Notes: generated by a model from the sequence alone, not told the origin. Counted from the stretch's first letter, positions 21,161 through 30,810 are shown. The stretch is DNA of 64,000 bases from Nematocida ironsii (GCA_001642415.1 LTDK01000179.1:62001-126000), one strand, 5' to 3'. Made by a program: numbers and translations.

Positions 21161-21606
21161 TCATTCTGCTTTTGTCTTTGCTAATTCTGCTTCTTCTGCT
21201 TCTACTTGTCTTGTTAATTTCTCTCTTTTTGCTTGTCTTATTGCTTTTGTCTTTGCTAATTNNNNNNNNNNNNNNNNNNNNNNNNNNNNNNNNNNNNNNN
21301 NNNNNNNNNNNTTGTCTTTGCTAATTCTGCTTCTTCTGCTTCTACTTGTCTTGTTAATTTCTCTCTTTTTGCTTGTCTTATTGCTTTTGTCTTTGCTAAT
21401 TCTGCTAATTTATATTTGTTTCTAATTATGCGGTATACCCATATGGCTATAATTATTACTGTAATTGCTGCCATACCAATTAGTATACATTTGTTTCTTA
21501 AATGAATCTGTTCATCAGTAGATGCATATATTATATCTTTAATACTGTCTAGTGATATTTTAGAGATACTTTTTCTTGTGGAGTTTATTGTTTTTGTGTT
21601 TACCAT
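21161..21606 (-). CDS. Single-span membrane protein with 25-residue repeats, broken by assembly gap
   Basis: From the ATG at 21606 the protein has a charged N-terminus, one membrane span (CILIGMAAITVIIIAIWVY), then a basic/acidic helical repeat of 25 residues (unit AELAKTKAIRQAKREKLTRQ plus VEAEE). A run of 50 N at 21262-21311 interrupts the repeats; the same 75-base unit resumes on the other side and ends at a TGA at 21161-21163. With the gap as drawn the frame does not close (446 bases), so the gap length is not the true one. No homolog is recognised. The repeat is probably a coiled coil on one face of a membrane. Confidence 0.75.
21262..21311. other. Assembly gap inside a tandem repeat
   Basis: Fifty N bases. 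The flanking 75-base repeat is out of register by ten bases across the gap, so a continuous array needs 60 unknown bases, or 60 plus a multiple of 75, or an overlap of the two flanks. Confidence 0.9.
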
Positions 21607-22079
21607 TTGACAGCTGTAAAAAATTTTAATATTTATACTTTTAAAATCCGTTATAAAATATTTTTAAAATCCGTTATAAAATATAATTATATCAAATTTA
21701 AATTTTTTTAATTAGAAATCAGTTTAAATAAATTTCTGATTAATCCATTAATTATACATATATTATACTCATATACCATAGGATAAAGCATTAAACCATA
21801 CAGTAAGTAGAAGTATAACCCGAAATTCAATAATTCACTCTTCCCATGTTTAAATAAGTATTACTCTGGGAATAATTCAATCAGTAATACTAATATAAAC
21901 CGAATATTAATGAATATATGTATACTAAATAATTATATACTTATATTAATAACCAGAAATTTAATTATAGAATTTCGGGTTGTATCGGGTTGTATAAATC
22001 CAATTTCAGGTTGTCTCTATAAGAGTTAGTGGGTGTATGGCACATTTTGTCATGATTTCTCATATGATAGGAATTAACA
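21607..22079. other. Spacer with ATAACCCG motifs
   Basis: AT-rich spacer upstream of the membrane-protein gene. Motif copies are at 21815-21826 and 21972-21993 (doubled, with cgggttgt variants). A direct repeat ttttaaaatccgttataaaatat lies at about 21641-21682. No ORF. Confidence 0.55.
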
Positions 22080-22485
22080 CTTATTGTATATAGCGTAATA
22101 AATATTATATTTTACATATAGTGTAGTAAATAATAATGTAATATAGAATATTTTACATATTGTGTAATAAATAATATAGAATATTTTACATATTGTGTAA
22201 TAAGTTATGCATATTGTGTAATAAGTTATAATATTTTATTTTAATAAATAATAAAATAGTATACTTTATATTTTACATATAGCGTAATAAATAATGTATA
22301 AAATTTACATAAAATATTAATATAATGCATATTGTGTAATAAGTTATGTATATATGCCGTATATTATGTGCTATGTGTAATAAGTTCTACATATTGTGTA
22401 ATAAGTTCTGCATATTGTGTAATAAGTAATGCACAGTTGTGTAATAAGTTATGTTAATATAATATATATAGTGTAATAAGTTCTG
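22080..22485. repeat. Dispersed gtgtaataagt repeat cluster downstream of RPA2
   Basis: About twelve repeat units in uniform orientation (catattgtgtaataagttatg and variants with tagtgtagtaaat). The module tgtatatatgccgtatattatgtgctatgtgtaataag near 22346 is nearly identical to modules at 7268-7353, 15 kb away. The cluster lies immediately past the RPA2 stop. Confidence 0.85.
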
Positions 22486-22489
22486 TTTA

Positions 22490-25400
22490 TTATGCTTCAA
22501 CCCTTTCCATCTGTAATTTGCACTGAATATTAACAGATGCTAATTCTGCTACAAGATACTTAAATATATACGGGAATTCTGCACGGATAAGATTCCTGGA
22601 TGTCTTGCACTCAGTGCACATCCAATTCTGAAAGAATGAAAGTGTGCTGCACTGCTTGCACACATTTAATACGACATGATCACTGCACGTAAGCATACGA
22701 TCGGTTAATAATGAAGATGCACCGTGTGATATAAGTACATCCCTTTCCATCTCACCAAGTCGAATACCTCCACCACGCCTTCTACCACCAACTGGCTGTT
22801 TAGTCACAGGATCAATAGGTCCGATCGTACGTACTTGATACTTGTCACTCACCATGTGACGTAGTCTCTGATAGTATACAATACCAAAGAATATATCAAC
22901 AGATAAAGGTTTCCCAGTGATACCTGAATAAAGAATTTCACCACCACCACGCTTAAACCCAACAGATTCCATCATGTCCCCGAAATACTCACTTGCACTT
23001 ACATTACCCTCTGGATCAGGTACACTCCCTATACGACTACTGCATGAAGGATTCCCTTGCTCACCATACTTGAACATAGTGCCATCCATGGACGTGCCTA
23101 GAATAGAACCTGCTTTGGATGCAATATTCTCAATAAACATACCTATAGACATACGACTAGGGAATGCATGCGGGTTTATGATAAGATCGGGAGTAACACC
23201 GGATTCACTGAATGGCATATCCTCATCTTCATATAAAATAGAACATACACCTTTCTGACCATGTCTGCTACTGAATTTATCACCGATCGTTGGAATCCTG
23301 GGAATTCTTAAAGTTATGTTCGCTGATCGCTTACCATCAGTGCCTTGATATACGGAAATCTGTTTAACACGCATACTTTCTGATGTACTGTTCTTATGAG
23401 ATTTCTCCTCTAAAATTTTAGTGTTCACAGTCGTATAAATTATATCCTTCTCCTTGATTAGTTGGCTTACTTCAGGTAACCCTTCACCTGATGAAAGTGT
23501 ACCTAACTCAAATTCAGGTGAATCATTGAAATTAACAGTTTCTGTTTTTAAAACACACCCGCGCATAAACCCACGATTAACACTGGCTTTGTTAAGAATA
23601 ACGGCATCTTCTATGTCGTACCCAGTATATGATAGAATCGCAATTGTAATGTTCTTCCCATTAGGATACTCCCCTAAACCATAATCAGAATATAAATTAG
23701 TGTGTAATGTAGGTGTCTGTACATAATCTAATGAATACACTTTCTGATCAGTCCGATACTTCTGCATATGCGGAGTTGTACCCATCGATTGTTTAGCCAT
23801 CTGACACTGATACATATTACGTGGACTTGGATTGAAATTACCTAATGGAGTACTCCCTGATACTACACTAAGAATATTTGTAGGGGATACTTCCTTATGA
23901 GTGGGTACACTGTACACCATGGTGGGATTAGTATTACACATATACATCTGAGTTATCTTATCAGATACTTCTGTGGTATACTTGGTTAGTCCTTCAATCT
24001 GAATGTACATCTGCTCAGTCGATCCAATATACTCAATACATCCATGCTTTATATTAATCAGTGGACGTACGAACCTGTTCGGAGTATTAATAATACTTAG
24101 AATACTTCCATTATAAATTATCTCAGCATACTTAAACTTATCACTGGATAATTTCCTGTGTCTGAGTGATTCAATAAATGAACTTACCCTGTCTGATGAT
24201 ACTGTACCTATAACTCGACCATTTTGAAGTACAGGTACACCCGTAAGTGTACTCATTAAATTAACCATACCGTATGAAATAAGGTCTGATATGGGAAGTG
24301 AATAATTCTGGTATGAAATTATACATGCATGTGATAAATGTGTTAATAATCCACATGGTGATCCATCAGGTGTATGTACAGGACATAAAAATCCCCATGA
24401 TTCTGGAAGAAGTTTCCTTACAGTACTCGTACGCATGGCTTCAAAGAATGATCCCCTATGAATACTCCTTAAATGACTGAAAAACCGCATATAATTAAGC
24501 CGTTCAGCTACGATCGTAAACCCAGCTTGTTGCATCATAGCATACGCATTTAAATTAGTAAATGAAAGTATACCACATGCAAGTAATCTATTAATACTCG
24601 ATGTAAATGGAGTAAAACACCTTTTAAGTATACGATTAATATCAGTCGGATTATTTACACATATGGATAAGTAATGTATAGAAGATATTAACTCATTCCT
24701 GAATGATCGTCTTATACTTTGTACTTTATCAGTGATTATCTCAGTAAGAGTATCTCCGATCGTGATAGTTTCATGAAATGATAAAGAATCACCATTATCA
24801 GATGGTATCCGACCGGATACTTGTTGAAATAATTTTGATACGCATATAATTAATAGATTATACTTCTCATTAAAACATTTTGTATGCGATCCGATCGTAT
24901 CATTAATAAACCGTATACCTACTTGTTCATCCGTAAGGAATTCTTGATACTTGCTTATATCATACTCTAATTGATCTGGTGACGTATCATGAATATCAGT
25001 GATAGATTCCCAATTCTTGGATGATTTCTTAAAACGTACTTGTTGCATGATCATGTCATTGTGTGATACTTGATAGAATAACCTGAACTTATTACCTAAA
25101 TATACTAATGATTCCCTCTGCGTATACTCCTTGTGTAATGAAAAGCTTTGAAGGAGTAAATCTACATACTCCATTAAATCAGTATCTTGTAATATACCAC
25201 GGAAGGAATCTTCTATCTCCTTATCTGTCTTACCTGATAAACCCCTTAATATTAAATGTAATGGTATATAATACTCCCTTTTAAGGAGACGTACTCGTAC
25301 TTTAATTGAATGATCAGTGAAATAATGAAGTGAGAATAAAGTACTCTGTCCGAATTGATTGGTTGATTTATACGATACGGCATGTTCGGACATGTTCTTG

Positions 25401-25921
25401 TTCTTCTTTGACATACTTGGTCTATAAATACCGAATGGTAAATATTTCTTCTGTATCTGTAATAATCTGCATATTTTCTCTGATCCTTTATATATGAAAT
25501 ATCCACCCACCTCGGTCGGTTCTTCTTTTACTTTGATTAATTCTGTATCTGTCATATGGGAGAGGTAGCATAAATCACTCCTGATCATGACTGGGATGAA
25601 TCCAAGAGAGATTTCTTGTGTTTTTGAGATTCCATTTATGTTTATGCATACATCTGTGAATACTTCTGATTGGTATGTTTGTAAGGTTTGTCTGCACTCA
25701 TACGGTAGAATATTCCTTTTATGGACTTTCCTGCCGGTGGTTTCTTTAATGGATGGTTTTTCAACACGGATTGATTCTAGTAGGACTGTAATTGAATTAT
25801 TTGACTTGTCAGTTGCAGTGACTGGTTCGAATGCATGGATAAGTTTTGGTAGTGTGGTGTTAATGAATCGATTGTACGAGTCAATGTGCGGTTGTGCGAG
25901 ATTCTTTGCGGATGACTGCAT
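22490..25921 (-). CDS. RPA2: RNA polymerase I second-largest subunit
   Basis: A 1143-residue beta-type RNA polymerase subunit (yeast A135 is about 1200). The N-terminus (AQPHIDSYNRFI), the lobe and hybrid-binding signatures GGYFIYKGSEKICRLL, LPESWGFLCPVHTPDGSPCG, and the catalytic-side block GDKFSSRHGQKG (about 880-895) are all present, as are ERD near the C-terminus and a C-terminal zinc finger CKQC...CTEC (1088-1105). The divergent N-terminus and the short spacing after the LPFGIYRPS segment fit Pol I rather than Pol II or III, consistent with rRNA synthesis in the nucleolus. Coding is interrupted nowhere. The ATG at 25921 is the first in frame. Confidence 0.9.
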   Translation of the reverse strand: MQSSAKNLAQPHIDSYNRFINTTLPKLIHAFEPVTATDKSNNSITVLLESIRVEKPSIKETTGRKVHKRNILPYECRQTLQTYQSEVFTDVCININGISKTQEISLGFIPVMIRSDLCYLSHMTDTELIKVKEEPTEVGGYFIYKGSEKICRLLQIQKKYLPFGIYRPSMSKKNKNMSEHAVSYKSTNQFGQSTLFSLHYFTDHSIKVRVRLLKREYYIPLHLILRGLSGKTDKEIEDSFRGILQDTDLMEYVDLLLQSFSLHKEYTQRESLVYLGNKFRLFYQVSHNDMIMQQVRFKKSSKNWESITDIHDTSPDQLEYDISKYQEFLTDEQVGIRFINDTIGSHTKCFNEKYNLLIICVSKLFQQVSGRIPSDNGDSLSFHETITIGDTLTEIITDKVQSIRRSFRNELISSIHYLSICVNNPTDINRILKRCFTPFTSSINRLLACGILSFTNLNAYAMMQQAGFTIVAERLNYMRFFSHLRSIHRGSFFEAMRTSTVRKLLPESWGFLCPVHTPDGSPCGLLTHLSHACIISYQNYSLPISDLISYGMVNLMSTLTGVPVLQNGRVIGTVSSDRVSSFIESLRHRKLSSDKFKYAEIIYNGSILSIINTPNRFVRPLINIKHGCIEYIGSTEQMYIQIEGLTKYTTEVSDKITQMYMCNTNPTMVYSVPTHKEVSPTNILSVVSGSTPLGNFNPSPRNMYQCQMAKQSMGTTPHMQKYRTDQKVYSLDYVQTPTLHTNLYSDYGLGEYPNGKNITIAILSYTGYDIEDAVILNKASVNRGFMRGCVLKTETVNFNDSPEFELGTLSSGEGLPEVSQLIKEKDIIYTTVNTKILEEKSHKNSTSESMRVKQISVYQGTDGKRSANITLRIPRIPTIGDKFSSRHGQKGVCSILYEDEDMPFSESGVTPDLIINPHAFPSRMSIGMFIENIASKAGSILGTSMDGTMFKYGEQGNPSCSSRIGSVPDPEGNVSASEYFGDMMESVGFKRGGGEILYSGITGKPLSVDIFFGIVYYQRLRHMVSDKYQVRTIGPIDPVTKQPVGGRRRGGGIRLGEMERDVLISHGASSLLTDRMLTCSDHVVLNVCKQCSTLSFFQNWMCTECKTSRNLIRAEFPYIFKYLVAELASVNIQCKLQMERVEA

Positions 25922-25969
25922 TCTAATAAAAAAAATGAAACAGTTGCATAACTTAAAAATAAATGTGTA

Positions 25970-26260
25970 ATAAATTTAAGTTTTAACACATATGTTATAA
26001 AGTTATGCATAGTAAAATAATTATTATGAATTAATTTAATAAGATATTTATGATGAATGTGTAATAAATTATGGTTAATTATTACATATTGTGTAAATAG
26101 TTTTGGTTATAATAATTATTACATATTGTGTAATAAGTAATGAGAGTATATAGTTTTATTTACATAATGTGTAATAAGTAATGAGAGTGTATAGTTTTAT
26201 TTACATAATGTGTAAATAGTTTTGATTATAATAAATAATTATATTTAAAGTACTTTTAAT
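25970..26260. repeat. Repeat cluster upstream of RPA2
   Basis: Five to six units of the dispersed repeat (acatattgtgtaataagtaatgagag, acataatgtgtaaatagttttg). The stretch gagagtatatagttttatttacataatgtgtaa is repeated at about 26141 and 26182. This is the rightmost dense cluster of the family in the window. Confidence 0.8.
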
Positions 26261-26359
26261 ACATTATGTTATATATTATGCATGAAAATATATATGTGGA
26301 TGGAAATTGATTTTAGATCTTAATAAAGATTTAAAATATCTAGAAAATAAAAATAAGAT

Positions 26360-26794
26360 ATGGCTGAAACAAGGAAAAGTACATTTAGTGTGTGGAAGAA
26401 AATAAAAACAGTAATTAAGAGCTTTACTAAAGGAAAAAAGAAGATAAAACCAGTAGATACAGATAGTATACATACACACACAGATGAAGAAATTATGAAT
26501 GAACAAGAAGAACAGTCGTGGGTGGCTGCATCTCCATATACAGGAGAGTATGGAAGGAAATCTCTCATATCGTCATTTCTTAATAATGTAGAATTGAATG
26601 CTGAGACAGATACAGAAAGAATTGCTATGTTTGTAAAAGAAGCAACAGGAGAAGTTCAAGAATGGTGGTGTCAATTGACAGTAAAACCAAGCAGATGGGA
26701 TGATTTAAAGAACTGGATAACTGAGGATATGGACAGTGTGGAAGGTATACAGCGTATTAGGAGAGAGCATGAGAATAATTCTAAATATTATTAA
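26360..26794 (+). CDS. Gag-like small protein
   Basis: A 144-residue protein. After a basic N-terminus (KKIKTVIKSFTKGKKKIK) and an acidic linker, residues about 80-125 have the layout of a retrotransposon Gag capsid helix bundle: ERIAMFVKEATGEVQEWWCQ followed by SRWDDLKNWITEDM, like the A..W...L...W.dlk..i pattern of Retrotrans_gag. No protease, polymerase or integrase frame adjoins it and no long terminal repeat is seen, so it is either an isolated remnant or a co-opted gag gene. The frame is intact from the ATG at 26360. Assignment rests on a short pattern and is moderate at best. Confidence 0.6.
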   Translation: MAETRKSTFSVWKKIKTVIKSFTKGKKKIKPVDTDSIHTHTDEEIMNEQEEQSWVAASPYTGEYGRKSLISSFLNNVELNAETDTERIAMFVKEATGEVQEWWCQLTVKPSRWDDLKNWITEDMDSVEGIQRIRREHENNSKYY

Positions 26795-27097
26795 TAATTG
26801 TACGTGCTGGGCTTGCTGGGAATTCTTTAATAAGATACATCGTCTGTATAATAATACTAATACAGTACTGGTCTAAGAAGGAATCCGTAATATTATTCTG
26901 TAAACTTAATAAATATTTAATTAGGCTTTTGGATTATGAATATTTAAAGGAAATACTCACATAATAGAGTAAAATAATACTAATAGAGAATGGAATTATA
27001 TTATTTACTTATAATATTTATATATGGATATACTTTAAACTCTTATTTATTCAGAGTTAGTCTGAAATTTAGTAATTTATGTGATATAAGAACTTGT
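26795..27097. other. Spacer between convergent genes
   Basis: AT-rich. An ATG at 26990 opens a 56-residue frame with a hydrophobic start (MELYYLLIIFIYGYT), but it runs antisense into the CAF-1 coding end and is not supported. No repeat family. Confidence 0.45.
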
Positions 27098-28189
27098 CTA
27101 CTCTACTTTGGCTTCATCAACCATACGTACAGTAAATACAGGATAGTCAATACGTGGTAATTGTCCTTTTCCAAAAAACAGTTCGTTTGTGTCTTTCTCT
27201 ACCCACTCGGCATCTTCAGACTCTTCTTCATCACTCTCTGATGAATCTTTATCAATACTCTCTCCATCCTCTTCTACCCATTCTTCTTCTGAGTCGTATA
27301 AATACTCTTCCTCAGGAAGTATTTTTCTGCATGAATTTCTTGTATGAGGGGATTTTAAAGCATTTTTAGAGTCTTTCACGGCATAAAATGGTGGGCGGAT
27401 TTGGCCGTGTATTTGATAGAAAACCATCCTTACGGGGATACTGATCTCTTTGCACCGACGGATAGTGGAAATATTCCCATAAAATATCCCTGGATACTTT
27501 ATAAATAGATTACTTGCTTTATCCGTGCACTCAGTGCTTCTTTTAGTCATAAAGAAAAGAAGATTGCTTTTTATGGACTTATTGCTTTCAATAGGTACAT
27601 CTTTTATACGAGGTTTTGGTGTGCGTGTGATTTTAGGCACTTCCTTCTTTGCCTCTAAAATATCCTCAGACATAGACATGCGCACTCTCTTTATTGTTGG
27701 ATCAGTCTCTTTCTGTCTGCTTTTTAGATTTTGTATAAACTCTCTTCTGGACTTGTGCACTGGACTGTTTTTGCTAATCTCCTTACTATCTATAATAAGA
27801 AAATTCTTCTCCTGTTTCCCTGTGGTGATAAAGTGTGTGCCTGCATCATCTGCCACTGACTTGTCCCTGGGAAGACTTACCCGTAAAATACGTGCACTGG
27901 TGCTTTCCATCCAGATTTTAGTCCACGCCAAAAACTCCTCTCTCGTTGGAACGCCCTCTTGCTTGCTGCAGTAAAAGTACTCATACGCACACTCTGCTAA
28001 GAATGAAGGTAAACAAGAGTCACTGGTGATGGGCAGTAAATCACTAAAAAGAGTCATTAATTCCCTGCTTGGATAAATATCTTTAGATGCTTTAAAGTCA
28101 ATCAGCATCTGCAGTGCATCTATACTAAACCGCAGATTCATAAAATATTTACAAAAGACAGAAATTAATCTAGAACCAGCACTACCCAT
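27098..28189 (-). CDS. CAC1: Chromatin assembly factor 1 large subunit
   Basis: About 363 residues. The diagnostic part is near residues 255-330: VFYQIHGQIRPPFYA (the family has F.EN.RPPY.GT here), then EYLYDSEEEWVEEDGESID and a long acidic tail. This is the CAF1A/p150 signature. CAF-1 deposits newly made H3-H4 at replication forks through PCNA. The N-terminal 250 residues are poorly conserved, with a basic middle (RREFIQNLKSRQKE). The ATG at 28189 is chosen; a TTG further up is not considered, and M at 28141 is an alternative. It is followed upstream on the same strand by the sirtuin gene. Confidence 0.78.
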   Translation of the reverse strand: MGSAGSRLISVFCKYFMNLRFSIDALQMLIDFKASKDIYPSRELMTLFSDLLPITSDSCLPSFLAECAYEYFYCSKQEGVPTREEFLAWTKIWMESTSARILRVSLPRDKSVADDAGTHFITTGKQEKNFLIIDSKEISKNSPVHKSRREFIQNLKSRQKETDPTIKRVRMSMSEDILEAKKEVPKITRTPKPRIKDVPIESNKSIKSNLLFFMTKRSTECTDKASNLFIKYPGIFYGNISTIRRCKEISIPVRMVFYQIHGQIRPPFYAVKDSKNALKSPHTRNSCRKILPEEEYLYDSEEEWVEEDGESIDKDSSESDEEESEDAEWVEKDTNELFFGKGQLPRIDYPVFTVRMVDEAKVE

Positions 28190-28413
28190 AAATAAACACC
28201 ACTGCACAGCAGAAATAACTAAAAAATACTCTAAGCTCAAAATATGAAATGCACTTTAAACACAGTAGAAATACAGAAAATAATTATACAGCAGAATTCA
28301 TTATATTATAACCCGGAAGTGGAATACAAAATATTACACTTATACTGTAAACCAAAACACACCGGAATTTGACTGAAAAATATACATAATAAGACTATTC
28401 ATCAGATAAATCA

Positions 28414-29400
28414 TTAACTCTTTACATCTTTAGACGTGCTTATGGCTCTAAGTGCTATCTTAGGATCATTAAATGGATCAATGGAAAGTCTTTTTAAAGA
28501 ATCAATAATTCCATTCATGCCACTCGCCTTTTGAATCTGCTTAAGAAGTAGTGGTCCATTAATTGCATCCATTAATAATTCTGAAAATGTATCACACTTT
28601 CCTTCTATCCAGTAGTCAAAATAAACCTGCATGGGTTTTGCTGGTGGTTCAATTCCCACATATACTCGAATCCCATCATTTCCCTTTACAGTCTTACTAA
28701 GCGTCTTTAAAAGATTCTTCACTCCGTAAACCTTTAAACTAGTGCCCATAACAATAAGTAGTGACGTATTCTTTTCTTGAATAACAGATGCAGCGGTTTT
28801 TGATGTATCATGCGGTCCTCCATACAGTACAATATCAGGCATAAGAATGCCTATAGGACACTTCCTCTTTCCCTCGGATTTTCTCTTGGAGTTTCTCTCT
28901 ATACACATAAAACACTCTTCTTTCTTAACTAAATCATACATAAGAGTATAGTCTGTCTTGTGCTGGCAGTACGTACATAATAACTTGTCTAAACTCCCAT
29001 GTAAATAGTGGACATTCTGAATAATTCCTGCTTTTCTCTCTAACCCATCAATATTCTGTGTATATATTGTTGATTTATACTTTCTCTGAACATATTCAAG
29101 CATCTTATGTGTTGGTGTAGGATCAATCTGCTCTAAAGACTGCTTAAGCTGTGAAATTAATTCTAGATATATATTCATTAGCTCAGGATTACTGTGCACT
29201 ATAGAATATGTAAAAATATCCTCACCAGAATACCCATACTTCTTCTTAATTTCTTTAAACAAACCATTCTCTGACCTAAAATCAGGAATGCCTGCTGAGG
29301 TGGATACGCCTGCTCCTGTTATAAAAGATGCCTTTGTTTTTCTTAGTAATGAAGCAAGCTTAACATACAGAAATGCACTTTCTATTTTTAAACTCTTCAT
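28414..29400 (-). CDS. Hst3/Hst4-type sirtuin (NAD-dependent deacetylase)
   Basis: A 328-residue class I sirtuin. The NAD-binding loop GAGVSTSAGIPDFRS is at 29-43, TQNIDGLE at 114-121, the catalytic histidine is H134 in YLHGS, and four zinc cysteines are C142, C145, C163 and C166. The segment MGTSLKVYGVKNLLK is of the Hst3/Hst4 kind, which in yeast removes acetyl from H3K56 after replication. Residues 170-200 contain a basic insert (RNSKRKSEGKRKC) not usual in short sirtuins. The ATG at 29400 starts just before the Rossmann part. Substrate is inferred from the subfamily only. Confidence 0.85.
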   Translation of the reverse strand: MKSLKIESAFLYVKLASLLRKTKASFITGAGVSTSAGIPDFRSENGLFKEIKKKYGYSGEDIFTYSIVHSNPELMNIYLELISQLKQSLEQIDPTPTHKMLEYVQRKYKSTIYTQNIDGLERKAGIIQNVHYLHGSLDKLLCTYCQHKTDYTLMYDLVKKEECFMCIERNSKRKSEGKRKCPIGILMPDIVLYGGPHDTSKTAASVIQEKNTSLLIVMGTSLKVYGVKNLLKTLSKTVKGNDGIRVYVGIEPPAKPMQVYFDYWIEGKCDTFSELLMDAINGPLLLKQIQKASGMNGIIDSLKRLSIDPFNDPKIALRAISTSKDVKS

Positions 29401-29529
29401 ATAGCTCTGTAAAAATTAAAATAATATCAACAGGAATAATATCCTCATACAGCTAATAGCAGACACAGACAGAAAATGTAAAAAAATACCAAATGAGTCT
29501 ATTCATAATATTTCTATTTTTATACTGGG

Positions 29530-30168
29530 ATGAGGTTTTCTGCTATAATAAAGAAAGTGTTAGAGAAAGACAGAAGACTAAAAATAGTCATATTAGGACC
29601 GGACAATGCAGGGAAGACATCTTTATTACGGGCATATTTAAACCAGAACATAGCAGACATAAAACCAACGTATGGGTACCAAATAGTAAAGACAGAAATG
29701 GAAGTAGAGAAAAACAAGTACGAAATAGAAATATTAGATATAGGAGGACAGAAATCTATCAGAGCGTATTGGGATACGTACTACTCAGGAGTAGATGGTG
29801 TACTCTTTGTGTATGATACGTATGGTACAGATGAGTACAAGAAAATCATTGAAAACACAGTGAGTCATCCTACTTTACAAGATACTGAATTTATATGTGC
29901 ATCAAATAAAGCAGATGATATAACACAGGAAGAGACTCGGCAAATAAAGTACATTCAAATAACACAGCATAATCCTGAAATACCACGAACTGACCCAGGA
30001 TTTGATTTTATGGCAAATACAGAAAATATATCAGAGAACCAGCAGAATACTGTTAATAAAGAAATAGAAATAATGTATACATCAGCCAAGAATAAAATAA
30101 ATGTGGAAAGAGTCTTTAGAAGACTTATAGAAAATATTTTAAAAAAACAGAGAAATGCCGTTCTGTAA
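29530..30168 (+). CDS. ARL2: ARF-like GTPase ARL2
   Basis: A 212-residue small GTPase. P-loop GPDNAGKT (23-30), switch II DIGGQKSIRAYW (70-81), and NKAD at 126-129. The sequence after the start (IIKKVLEKDRRLKIVILG) parallels the ARL2 N-terminus, and the RAYWDTYY segment is typical of ARL2/Cin4, which works with cofactors in tubulin folding. Position 2 is Arg instead of Gly, so no myristoylation. There is an extra hydrophilic segment at about 140-175 between the NKAD and SAK-like (TSAKNK) motifs. The end overlaps the next gene by 14 bases. Confidence 0.85.
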   Translation: MRFSAIIKKVLEKDRRLKIVILGPDNAGKTSLLRAYLNQNIADIKPTYGYQIVKTEMEVEKNKYEIEILDIGGQKSIRAYWDTYYSGVDGVLFVYDTYGTDEYKKIIENTVSHPTLQDTEFICASNKADDITQEETRQIKYIQITQHNPEIPRTDPGFDFMANTENISENQQNTVNKEIEIMYTSAKNKINVERVFRRLIENILKKQRNAVL

Positions 30169-30463
30169 TAAGTGCATGAATAGATTAACAGTGGAAACAG
30201 TTAATTCTAGAAGTACTTTTCTCTGTGAGGAGTGCAATTACAGAAAAGAGATTCCTGGTACATTTCGGACAAAGACGAAATTAACTCCGAAAATAGAACT
30301 AATTGAGAAGTCTAAGCCTAAAGAACTACCAGAGAGAAATGCACTGTGTCCAGAGTGTTCATTCACTAAAGCAAATTACTACCAAATGCAAACTAGAAGT
30401 GCAGATGAGCCAATGACAATATTTAATACGTGCACAAGATGCAAGCATACTTGGAGAGAATAA
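30155..30463 (+). CDS. RPC11: RNA polymerase III subunit C11
   Basis: A 102-residue two-zinc-ribbon protein. The first ribbon has C4/C7 and C24/C27; the second has C65/C68 and C93/C96 with the catalytic-loop motif QTRSADEPMT at 79-88. The proline after RSADE and the length of about 108 residues are those of C11/POLR3K, needed for RNA cleavage and termination by Pol III; Pol I Rpa12 and Pol II Rpb9 differ here. It starts inside the last codons of ARL2 in another frame, an overlap of 14 bases. Confidence 0.92.
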   Translation: MPFCNKCMNRLTVETVNSRSTFLCEECNYRKEIPGTFRTKTKLTPKIELIEKSKPKELPERNALCPECSFTKANYYQMQTRSADEPMTIFNTCTRCKHTWRE

Positions 30464-30810
30464 ATTTAAAACAGGAGTATTTATGCCAATACTTAAAATA
30501 GACTGGTAAATTATACAACTGCCATGATTTTGGAGTGTACAGATCGGTTTATTGCCCGAAATATAATGGACTGCTCACTAGAAGAGGTTTATAATAACAA
30601 TAACATACACTAAAAACCCAAATTGCATTATAATACTTTATGCACTATTTCTAACAATAAAAGTACATAACCATAAAAATATCATTATATACCGAATTAT
30701 AAGCACATATTTCAATTACAGTTAGATAATTTCAACTTTCTACTGCTCATCTATTACCAGAATGAAAATAAACTTTCAATATTTTGTTTACCCAACAGAA
30801 CTTTTAAAGC
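30464..30810. other. Spacer, possible 29-codon ORF
   Basis: AT-rich. An ATG at 30524 opens a 29-residue frame to 30613 (starts MILECTDRFIARNIMDC). The sequence is not obviously repeat-derived but nothing else supports it as a gene. The promoter of the MON2 gene must lie in the right half. Confidence 0.35.

Noticed and set aside
26990..27160. 56-codon ORF with a hydrophobic start
   Set aside because: It overlaps the CAF-1 coding end in antisense and has no relative in the window.
30524..30613. 29-codon ORF before MON2
   Set aside because: Too short and without a relative; kept only as a note in the spacer entry.
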